Shown: positions 25,296 to 31,702 of the stretch, piece after piece
How the letters are laid out: each line of letters opens with the position of its first letter
How positions within the stretch are numbered: the stretch's first letter is position 1
From: Firmicutes bacterium HGW-Firmicutes-3
GTDB taxonomy: Bacteria > Bacillota > Clostridia > Lachnospirales > Vallitaleaceae
Assembly: GCA_002841435.1 (NCBI GenBank)
Contig: PGZS01000010.1
Span: 1 to 36,822 of the forward strand
Reading direction: 5' to 3'
Length of the DNA stretch: 36,822 nucleotides
Translations under genes and position numbers: made by a program
Notes under the pieces: model-generated
What the model saw: the letters and a program-made list of their open reading frames with translations, nothing else
Databases searched by the model: none
What the model was told of the DNA's origin: nothing

Positions 25296-25545
25296 CTAAC
25301 AGTTGTCTAAGATAATAATCATTTGCTGGGTTAGGCTAATAAAAGAATAAATTCAAAAGCATATTATGATATTCATGGATTCATTTATGTTTTATGGTCC
25401 TAGAGGACTAGTTATAAAGACTTGTTGTATTTAAGAATGTATAAGCACATACTATAGTAGTAGTAAAGAAGTAAGTAAAGCTTAATTGGATACTAAGACT
25501 GTATGACCTGATTTGGACGCTTTGGTCATATGAGAGTCAATAGCG
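25296..25545 (+). other. Gene-free stretch, possible untranslated RNA
   Basis: No reading frame with a ribosome site is seen. It holds a weak hairpin of TATGACC with GGTCATA around 25502-25531 and leads straight into the strong terminator at 25547. It may be just a long 3' end of the GH125 message, or a small RNA; no convincing promoter was found. Confidence 0.3.
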
Positions 25546-25546
25546 T

Positions 25547-25572
25547 AACCGGCCTTTTTGGGCCGGTTTTTT
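25547..25572 (+). terminator. Strong terminator
   Basis: AACCGGCC (25547-25554) and GGCCGGTT (25561-25568) form an 8-bp stem with a 6-base loop, followed by TTTTTTG. It probably ends the mannoside operon, about 250 bases after GH125. Confidence 0.92.
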
Positions 25573-25741
25573 GTTTTGGAGGCGATACATTAAAAGATTC
25601 ATCATTCATTTAATAACAAAAGAAAGTGAATCAAATCAAATCATATCAAAGGAAGCATAGCTATTGAAACTGTTAATTCAATAAACCGAATAAGTACCAG
25701 GTATGATGGTTCGTTATACTTGGTTAAAAAAGGAGAAAATT

Positions 25742-26506
25742 ATGGAAAATAAATTTGATAATTACACGGACAAGAATGTTGATACAATGGGCAAACGTAA
25801 TGTTGATGGTAATACAGTCGATTATGAAGTAGAAGAAGGCACAACAGGCATGGAAAAAAGAGATTTGGACAAAACTATGGATAATAAATTTGACAATTAT
25901 ACAGACAGTAATACAGATACAATGGGCAACCGCAAAGATGACAACGCCTATGAAGTAGAAGAAGGCACAACAGGCCGAGAAAGAAGAGATATTAACAAAA
26001 TCCTGGTCGGTATTTTCGAAACAGAAAACGAAGCGATTAGTGTTATTAAACGATTGAAAGAAATCGGATATGATGAAGAAGAAATAACAGTAATAGCAAA
26101 AGACAAGGCTAAAATGGACCGTATTGACGATGAAACGGATAGAGATATCAATGTCCAGGGTGATGCAAGTGGTACGGGTACAGGTGCTGCCATTGGAGGT
26201 GCTCTAGGTGGAATGGCTGCAGCATTACCGGCACTTGGTCTTCTCACAATACCAGGAATTGGTCCCGTTCTTGCTGCAGGACCGATTGTGAGCATATTAG
26301 GAGGCATCGTAGCAGGCGGAGTTGCTGGTGGGCTTGTAGGTGCACTAATAGACATGGGCGTTAGGAAAGAAGATGCCAAGGAATATGAACTTCAGCTTGA
26401 GCAGGGCAAAATAATTATACTCGTTGAAAACAGAGATAATCTGAGTAATGATGTTTATTCAGCTTACAACCAGTACAATAGTACGATTGATGGTAGAATC
26501 AGATAA
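25742..26506 (+). CDS. YflT-like (general stress protein 17M) protein with N-terminal tandem repeat
   Basis: 254 codons from ATG 25742, behind AAAGGAG. Residues about 1-44 and 45-85 are two versions of one acidic unit (M-x-N-K-F-D-N-Y-T-D, then D-T-M-G, then YEVEEGTTG, then RDxxK). Then comes the YflT-type fold ILVGIFETENEAISVIKRLKEIGYDEEEITVIAKDK. A Gly/Ala-rich hydrophobic span of about 75 residues (about 140-210) follows, which resembles a glycine zipper that can enter membranes, then a short domain that closes the fold. Proteins with this pattern are stress-induced in Bacillus and relatives, with no known activity. The repeat is not usual in them. Confidence 0.75.
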   Translation: MENKFDNYTDKNVDTMGKRNVDGNTVDYEVEEGTTGMEKRDLDKTMDNKFDNYTDSNTDTMGNRKDDNAYEVEEGTTGRERRDINKILVGIFETENEAISVIKRLKEIGYDEEEITVIAKDKAKMDRIDDETDRDINVQGDASGTGTGAAIGGALGGMAAALPALGLLTIPGIGPVLAAGPIVSILGGIVAGGVAGGLVGALIDMGVRKEDAKEYELQLEQGKIIILVENRDNLSNDVYSAYNQYNSTIDGRIR

Positions 26507-26555
26507 TGCTTCTTTGTGTAGTCAGATATGATTTTATTTAGAGAACATTTTTGCA

Positions 26556-26591
26556 TTTAGGAATACCAGCTGTAAAGCGGGTATTCCTAAA
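26556..26591 (+). terminator. Hairpin after the YflT-like gene
   Basis: TTTAGGAATACC (26556-26567) and GGTATTCCTAAA (26580-26591) pair perfectly across 12 bases. The T tract is poor (ATTAAT), so termination may be weak, but on the other strand the arm starts with TTTAGG. Confidence 0.6.
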
Positions 26592-26695
26592 TTAATATAA
26601 ACCATTAATTAGTAAAGAAATGACAGAAAACCTTTAGGTGCATCAAAAAAGCTCAAAGTCAAAAAATATCATGAAAAATATGTAAGATTTTATTA

Positions 26696-26724
26696 TTGAC
26701 GAATAGAATAATATTGTTTATACT
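26696..26724 (+). promoter_or_regulatory. Promoter of the CDF transporter leader
   Basis: TTGACG (26696-26701) and TATACT (26719-26724) are exactly 17 bases apart. Transcription would start near 26731, about 25 bases before the riboswitch. Confidence 0.7.
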
Positions 26725-26756
26725 TTTAGAATGAAAAGTATAATCGATCATGATTA

Positions 26757-26826
26757 AACTGAACAGGCGATGACCTTCAAAAGGTCATGAGGCCGGGTTG
26801 CCAATGGGTGACAACAGATTAAGGCA
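26757..26826 (+). ncRNA. Probable NiCo riboswitch (czcD motif)
   Basis: The leader of a cation efflux gene carries a compact conserved-looking RNA: GAACAGGCGATGACC, a closed hairpin (ATGACCTT/AAGGTCAT at about 26770-26787), then GAGGCCGGGTTGCC and GTGACAACAGATTAAGG. This order (AACAGGC, hairpin, GGCCGGGTTG, hairpin, CAACAGAT) fits my memory of the NiCo riboswitch, which binds Ni2+ or Co2+ and controls CDF transporters in Firmicutes. A terminator follows, and its formation should be blocked when metal is bound. The assignment is from the pattern and the gene; a covariance search was not possible here. Confidence 0.75.
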
Positions 26827-26878
26827 TAAGCACATCTGTGGGACAGTAATGTTCTATATATGTGCTTTGTTGTATTTT
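26827..26878 (+). terminator. Riboswitch-controlled terminator
   Basis: AAGCACAT (26828-26835) pairs with ATGTGCTT (26859-26867 region), followed by TGTTGTATTTT. ACAGAT at the aptamer end can pair instead with ATCTGT (26834-26839), overlapping the terminator's 5' arm, which gives a possible on/off switch. Confidence 0.65.
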
Positions 26879-26890
26879 AAGGAGGGTAAT

Positions 26891-27835
26891 ATGCATAACC
26901 AGGATATAGTAGATGAGCTACGGAGTAGTGAAGCAAAAAAAGTAACTTGGGTTGGATTTTTAGTTAACACTGGACTGACAATCACTAAATTAGTAGCAGG
27001 TATAGTAGGGAATAGCTCTGCCATGATAGCTGACGGTATCCATTCACTATCTGATTTTTTTACAGATATTGTTGTGTTAGTAGGCTTCAAATTCACAGAA
27101 AAACCTGAGGATGAAGGGCATAGTTACGGACATGGGAAATATGAAACATTTGCAACGGTTATTATTGGGTTAGCATTATTCTTTGCAGGCTTTGGTATTT
27201 TTCAAAAAGGGGCAATGAATGTTTATAGTGTAGTCGTGGATAACGAAACCATTGCAAGACCTGGTATCATAGCCGTATTAGCAGCTGTTGTCTCAATCCT
27301 AACAAAAGAAGTTTTATATCGCTATACGAAAAAAGTAGGAGAAAAAATCAAGTCTCCGGCGGTAATTGCGAATGGTTGGCATCATCGATCAGATGCGTTT
27401 TCTTCAATTGGAACCCTTTTTGGAATAAGTTGTGCCTATTTCCTGGGGGAAAAGTGGACGATACTAGATCCTATTACGGCCATATTAGTTAGTATATTTA
27501 TATTTATAGTTGCTTTTAAGATTATGGCACCGGCAGTCAATGAATTATTAGAAGCATCTCTTAATGAAGATGAGATTTTATATATAACAAATTTATTTGA
27601 TGAATCAACAGAAGTTCAGAACTATCATCGTATGCGCACAAGACGTATAGGAGATAGAGTTGCAATTGAAGCACATTTACAATTCGATAGATCCATCTCA
27701 TTATATGATGCACATGCAATTTCTGACGCATTGGAGCAAAGATTGAGATATTATTTCGGTAGAAGAAGTATTATTACATTTCATTTGGAACCCAATAAGG
27801 AAAAAGATAATGAGAGTAATTTGGTCAGATTATAA
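26891..27835 (+). CDS. Cation diffusion facilitator (Co/Ni/Zn-type efflux)
   Basis: 314 codons from ATG 26891, behind AAGGAGGG. A longer in-frame reading from 26798 runs through the riboswitch and is not the real start. Six helices make the membrane domain; helices 2 and 5 carry the metal site residues Asp48, His51 and Asp55 (ADGIHSLSDFFTD) and HHRSDAFSS. A cytoplasmic ferredoxin-like domain fills about the last 90 residues (HRMRTRRIGDRVAIEAHLQFD). CDF proteins exchange divalent metals for protons. The leader RNA suggests Ni2+ or Co2+ as substrate here. Confidence 0.93.
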   Translation: MHNQDIVDELRSSEAKKVTWVGFLVNTGLTITKLVAGIVGNSSAMIADGIHSLSDFFTDIVVLVGFKFTEKPEDEGHSYGHGKYETFATVIIGLALFFAGFGIFQKGAMNVYSVVVDNETIARPGIIAVLAAVVSILTKEVLYRYTKKVGEKIKSPAVIANGWHHRSDAFSSIGTLFGISCAYFLGEKWTILDPITAILVSIFIFIVAFKIMAPAVNELLEASLNEDEILYITNLFDESTEVQNYHRMRTRRIGDRVAIEAHLQFDRSISLYDAHAISDALEQRLRYYFGRRSIITFHLEPNKEKDNESNLVRL

Positions 27836-27847
27836 AACTGACCAAAT
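27819..27847. promoter_or_regulatory. Inverted repeat over the CDF stop codon
   Basis: ATTTGGTCAG (27819-27828) and CTGACCAAAT (27838-27847) are perfect 10-base arms. They span the CDF stop. No T run follows. Shared CTGACC also occurs 9 bases later (27856-27861), so it may belong to the TetR operator region rather than end the transcript. Confidence 0.45.
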
Positions 27848-27869
27848 CAGTATGACTGACCATATGTTT

Positions 27870-27893
27870 ACATTATAAGTGCTGTTATAATGT
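27870..27893. promoter_or_regulatory. Palindrome overlapping a -10 box before tetR
   Basis: ACATTATAA (27870-27878) and TTATAATGT (27885-27893) form 9-base arms with a 6-base spacer. The right arm contains TATAAT (27886-27891). An outer pair TATGAC (27851-27856) and GTCATA (27908-27913) brackets it. This is the likely operator of the TetR protein, by position. Confidence 0.5.
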
Positions 27894-27951
27894 AATTATG
27901 AACGACGGTCATATATGAGCTTAAACAAGTATGTACATACAAGGAGGGCTA

Positions 27952-28530
27952 GTGAAAACCAAAAAAGGTCAGGAAACATATAATAATATACTTGAAGCAG
28001 CTGAAATATTATTTGCGGAAAAAAGTGTAAGTAAAGTAACGGTAAATGATATTGTTCAACGTGCGGGAGTGGCTAAGGGGACATTTTACTTATATTTTGA
28101 GTCAAAAGAAGCTCTTATTTGGAAGTTCATGGACACAAGATTTGGATATGCAGACCGATGGATACAAGATATAGTCACAAAAGGCTATAGTGATAATGAA
28201 ATTTGTGACATCATTGATTATATTGTATCGTTCGTTAAAAAACATATTACAATATTAAAAATAATGCATAATGTTAGATTTCATAGCTTTTTAGGGACGA
28301 GACGTTTAGAGGATAAATACATGAAAAAATGGATTATGCCATTTTCACTTTGGCTTGAGAGCGGTCGTCTCGAAGGAAAGCTATTGATTAATGATTCACA
28401 ATTTATGGCAAATTATTTGATCATAACGTTGCATGAACTATTTGACAGAGTAATAATGGATGACCTGCCATTTTCTATAGAAGAAATAGGAGATGAGCTT
28501 AAAGTACTGATTTTAAAATTGTTAAAATAG
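27952..28530 (+). CDS. TetR family transcriptional regulator
   Basis: 192 codons from GTG 27952, seven bases from AAGGAGGG; an upstream ATG (27931) overlaps the operator side of that site. The N-terminal helix-turn-helix reads ILEAAEILFAEKSVSKVTVNDIVQRAGVAKGTFYLYFESKEAL, typical of TetR. The C-terminal ligand domain is unspecific. It is followed after 16 bases by a hydrolase-like gene. It probably represses its own unit; the ligand is unknown. Confidence 0.92.
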   Translation: MKTKKGQETYNNILEAAEILFAEKSVSKVTVNDIVQRAGVAKGTFYLYFESKEALIWKFMDTRFGYADRWIQDIVTKGYSDNEICDIIDYIVSFVKKHITILKIMHNVRFHSFLGTRRLEDKYMKKWIMPFSLWLESGRLEGKLLINDSQFMANYLIITLHELFDRVIMDDLPFSIEEIGDELKVLILKLLK

Positions 28531-28546
28531 ATAGTAGGAGAAGAAT

Positions 28547-29407
28547 ATGGAAATTTACAGCAAATTTATAGGTGATAACAATAAGACGTTTATAAAATGT
28601 TTTGTTAATAATTCTAATGTTCCGAATGTAATATTTTTTATGACACCCATCGCTTCTGTCGAACATGAAATAGCCATGATGAATTACAAGCCATTGTTTG
28701 AGAAAGGTTTTAATGTATTTGCCATAGATTTGCCAGGTATTGGAAACAGCTCAAATGATAAATTTTCATATAATAACATTAAAGTAGCCATAACTAATAC
28801 TGTAGAATATATTAAAAGTAATTATTCCGACTCTATACATTTATATGGAGGGACTGGAACAGGAGGGATCATTGCTCAAGCAATAGCATCTGACAAAGAA
28901 ATGTTATTTTTCAAATCGTTCAGTCAATTTGGAGTGGCGAATCATAAAGATTTATCTTTTATTGGCAATAGTATTTTATTAAAGCTATTTTTTCCAATGT
29001 TGAGAATTTTTACAAAGATTTTTCCGAAATATCGAGTGAAATTTAAACTGCCTAAGTATAACGGCCATAATGCAGTAAAAGAAAACAATTGGTATCGTAA
29101 TGTGATGGAAAAAAATCCGGGAATTTTTGACTTGCCATTAGAAGTGGTTTACACATTATTATGGTTACTGATATCCAAAGATAGTCCCTTAAAAGAAATG
29201 CCACATTCCCCAACATTGGTGATGGCAGCTAAATATGATCGCTATTTCAAAGAGGCGTATATTAATAAGTATTATTACAAACTGGAAACAGATAAGAGAC
29301 TTCACTGGATTGAAGATAGTCATTGTGTCTTTGCATGGGGGACAATAGAATTAACCAATAAAGTAGCAGATTGGATAAACGAAAGAGAAAATAAGATACT
29401 AAGTTAA
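28547..29407 (+). CDS. Alpha/beta-hydrolase fold protein lacking the usual nucleophile
   Basis: 286 codons behind GTAGGAG. The fold is seen in FNVFAIDLPGIGNSS (strand 4 and following loop) and HLYGGTGTGGIIAQAIA, where the elbow normally reads G-x-S-x-G-G. Here it reads G-T-G-T-G-G, so Gly stands where the Ser should be and Thr residues flank it. Candidates for the acid (AAKYDRYF, Asp) and the base (IEDSHCVFAW, His) are present. There is no signal peptide. It may be a degenerate enzyme, use another residue, or act as a binding protein. It is paired with tetR. Confidence 0.75.
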   Translation: MEIYSKFIGDNNKTFIKCFVNNSNVPNVIFFMTPIASVEHEIAMMNYKPLFEKGFNVFAIDLPGIGNSSNDKFSYNNIKVAITNTVEYIKSNYSDSIHLYGGTGTGGIIAQAIASDKEMLFFKSFSQFGVANHKDLSFIGNSILLKLFFPMLRIFTKIFPKYRVKFKLPKYNGHNAVKENNWYRNVMEKNPGIFDLPLEVVYTLLWLLISKDSPLKEMPHSPTLVMAAKYDRYFKEAYINKYYYKLETDKRLHWIEDSHCVFAWGTIELTNKVADWINERENKILS

Positions 29408-29546
29408 GGTTCTCTGGTGTAAATATAATTAAAGATTACAGTATAAGTATTGCGGTTCAACAAATTTTGTCAAATATTGATAAAAGGGCATTCTGTGACA
29501 AGCCTTTAAGCTATGATTGTGCTATTCTTTATTTAGGAGGTGTCAT

Positions 29547-30893
29547 ATGCATGCATGGGAGGCAGTACAACAATCATTGAACTATATTGAAGAGCATTTA
29601 TCTGAAAATATTAGGACAGAGAAGCTGGCAAATGTAGCAGCACTATCACCATACTATTATCAGCGCTTGTTTAAACGCTTGGTTAAGAAGCCGGTAAATG
29701 AGTATGTGAAATTGCGTAGGTTGGAAAAAGCTTCAGATGCTCTTAAAAGCAAAGAAAAACGCATTATTGATGTAGCACTTGAAAATGGATTTACAGATCA
29801 TGCAAATTTTACCCGAGCATTTAAAGAGGCTTATGACATGACGCCTGATGAATATCGGCGTTGTCCTGTAATGCTTAATCACTTTATTAAGCCGGACCTA
29901 CTGCTGAAATACACCACAGTGGATGAAGATATACCGGTGATTACAGATGGTATTGTGATTGAAGTAACTCGAAGAACAGTGGATGAGCCTCGAACATTTA
30001 TTGGAATTGAAGGTGAAGTTCCAGGAACGGAACTGCTAGGCGGTAAATCGACTGGCATAGCCACGACTGGGTTGATATGGGATGAATTCCATAACCATAA
30101 ATCAAGCATTCAGCAATTGCTGCCAAAAGGCAATGAACTGGGTATCCTCTATATGGGAAAAGCTAGGGAAGGTTGCTGTACTTATATGGCCGGAGCCGAA
30201 GCAACTATAGACATAAAAGCTGAAGAGTATGCTTCTTATACACTTCCATCGGGTGAGTATGTTGTTTGCGGTTTTGAAGCGGAAAGCTTTGAGGAACTTA
30301 TTGGTACCGCTATTTTTAAAGCTTACGCGTTCATGGAAAATTATCTGAAAAAAAAAGGCTTGACTTGCGGAGGGTTTGTCGCTGAGATGTATTACAATTC
30401 ATATCCTGACACAAGCTATATGGAATTATGGCTGCCACTAGATAATTCACAAAAGATTCTGAAAACACAGAAAAAATGGGACAATACCAATGGAGCTTTT
30501 AAGCCCTCTATTGAAACAATAAAAGCTTATGTGGGCAGTATATTATTTGATTCTTTATGCACTTTTGTAGAGACGCAATATCAAGTCAAACCTGTCCTGG
30601 AATACAGTAAATGCTCTTTGCAGTATGGCTGGAATATAAAATACAAAAAGTCAGGCCGTTCCTTATGTACCTTATACCCTATGGAAGGGTACTTTATAGC
30701 CCTCATTGTCATTGGTGAACGGGAGCGGGTTGAGGCCGAAATGACACTGCCTTTATTTACAGAGTATCTGCAACAATTGTATCACGAAACAAAAATAGGA
30801 ATGGGTCAGAAGTGGCTCATGATTCATGTGACGGATCAAAAGATTCTAGAGGATGTCAAGCAATGTATCGCCATTCGTAGAGGTAGGAGGTAA
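29547..30893 (+). CDS. AraC regulator fused to GyrI-like and DUF3788 domains
   Basis: 448 codons from ATG 29547, six bases after AGGAGG. Residues about 1-105 are an AraC/XylS-type double helix-turn-helix (IRTEKLANVAALSPYYYQRLFKRL, IIDVALENGFTDHANFTRAFKEAYDMTPDEYR). Residues about 130-300 look like an effector-binding GyrI/AraC_E_bind domain (RRTVDEPRTFIGIEGEVPGTEL, YASYTLPSGEYVVCGFEAESFEELIGTAI, MELWLPL). The last 140 residues fit DUF3788 (YGWNIKYKKSGRSLCTLYPMEGYFIALIVIGERE). Such regulators bind cationic or drug-like compounds. The three-domain layout is unusual but is one open frame. The next gene, 5 bases on, is another GyrI-like domain. Confidence 0.82.
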   Translation: MHAWEAVQQSLNYIEEHLSENIRTEKLANVAALSPYYYQRLFKRLVKKPVNEYVKLRRLEKASDALKSKEKRIIDVALENGFTDHANFTRAFKEAYDMTPDEYRRCPVMLNHFIKPDLLLKYTTVDEDIPVITDGIVIEVTRRTVDEPRTFIGIEGEVPGTELLGGKSTGIATTGLIWDEFHNHKSSIQQLLPKGNELGILYMGKAREGCCTYMAGAEATIDIKAEEYASYTLPSGEYVVCGFEAESFEELIGTAIFKAYAFMENYLKKKGLTCGGFVAEMYYNSYPDTSYMELWLPLDNSQKILKTQKKWDNTNGAFKPSIETIKAYVGSILFDSLCTFVETQYQVKPVLEYSKCSLQYGWNIKYKKSGRSLCTLYPMEGYFIALIVIGERERVEAEMTLPLFTEYLQQLYHETKIGMGQKWLMIHVTDQKILEDVKQCIAIRRGRR

Positions 30894-30898
30894 TAAGT

Positions 30899-31360
30899 AT
30901 GGCAATTATATCAAAAATAAGTTTGATTGAACAACCAAAGCAGCATGTATTATCGCTTCGTACTGTTGCCCATTTTAATGACTTTCCAAAAACGGCAGAA
31001 CAAGCATTTAGTGAAATTATGGATTTTGTAGAGCGCAATGACTTACTGCTCTCAGGAGGCCCTTTTGTATGTTACCATAATACTGATTTAGAAAATCTTG
31101 ATATAGAAATGGGCTTTACTTTAGCGAATCCCACCCCGGGTAACGGAGTCATCGCAGGGTATACGATTCCTGTTCAAAAAGGCGTATCAGGTATTTTCTT
31201 AGGCGCTTATGAAGATACGGACCCACTCATGATTGAAATCATGCAGTGGATCGTTGAACATGGGTATGAACAACAGGGTAAGATCTATAATTATTATCTG
31301 AATGATGATGAACGGGACGCGGGTGAGTTACTTACGCAGATTATTGTAACGATTAAATAA
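30899..31360 (+). CDS. GyrI-like small-molecule-binding protein
   Basis: 153 codons, five bases after the AraC-type gene, with a GTAGGAGG site inside the end of the previous gene. The fold of the AraC effector-binding/GyrI family is visible: [63 protein letters not shown]-type strand, then [35 protein letters not shown]. There is no DNA-binding domain. Stand-alone members bind hydrophobic cations or hydrolyse thioesters or similar compounds. It probably acts with the regulator upstream. Confidence 0.82.
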   Translation: MAIISKISLIEQPKQHVLSLRTVAHFNDFPKTAEQAFSEIMDFVERNDLLLSGGPFVCYHNTDLENLDIEMGFTLANPTPGNGVIAGYTIPVQKGVSGIFLGAYEDTDPLMIEIMQWIVEHGYEQQGKIYNYYLNDDERDAGELLTQIIVTIK

Positions 31361-31364
31361 ATCT

Positions 31365-31472
31365 AGTACTTTCAACCTCATAATGGTCACCACCCAGTTT
31401 TCTTAAGAGTTCTTCAGCCATTTGGCTTCGTGCAGAATTGTGAACACATATAAAGAGTACTTTTATTTTTGA
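31365..31472 (-). pseudogene. arsC: Arsenate reductase / low-molecular-weight phosphatase, N-terminal fragment
   Basis: On the minus strand the frame reads [35 protein letters not shown]. This is the P-loop of thioredoxin-type arsenate reductases (C-x5-R, CVHNSAR) with the helix that follows. There is no start codon before it in frame, and homology stops after about 36 residues, at the end of the GyrI-like gene. Intact proteins have about 135 residues. It is a remnant that lies antisense between the GyrI-like gene and its terminator. Confidence 0.8.
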
Positions 31473-31506
31473 AAAAATTGCCTTCTACATACAGGCGATT
31501 TTTTTT
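31472..31506 (+). terminator. Terminator after the AraC-GyrI operon
   Basis: AATTGCCT (31476-31483) pairs with AGGCGATT (31493-31500) with one G-T pair, and flanking A and T runs extend the stem; eight T's follow. The following stretch 31507-31690 is very AT-rich with no further feature seen. Confidence 0.8.
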
Positions 31507-31702
31507 GTTATAATAAATCGTTTAATTTAATTTTAACGGAACTGAATAAAAAATCATGTGAGATTTGATGTTAAATTTACGTAAAATTATGGATTTAATG
31601 GAATATATATCAGAGAAATAATAAAAAGTATCTGTAGTAAAAAACATGTGTTAAAATAAAATTAATTCTGTTTTAATAAATCTAAATGAGGTTGTTTTAT
31701 AT

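Noticed and set aside
25948-26379. 143-codon antisense frame over the Gly-rich part of the YflT-like gene
   Set aside because: It is Pro/Ala/Ser-rich because it is the complement of Gly/Ala codons; no ribosome site.
26798-26890. In-frame extension of the CDF exporter through the leader
   Set aside because: It would translate the riboswitch and terminator; the ATG at 26891 has a strong AAGGAGGG site and starts at the family's normal N-terminus.
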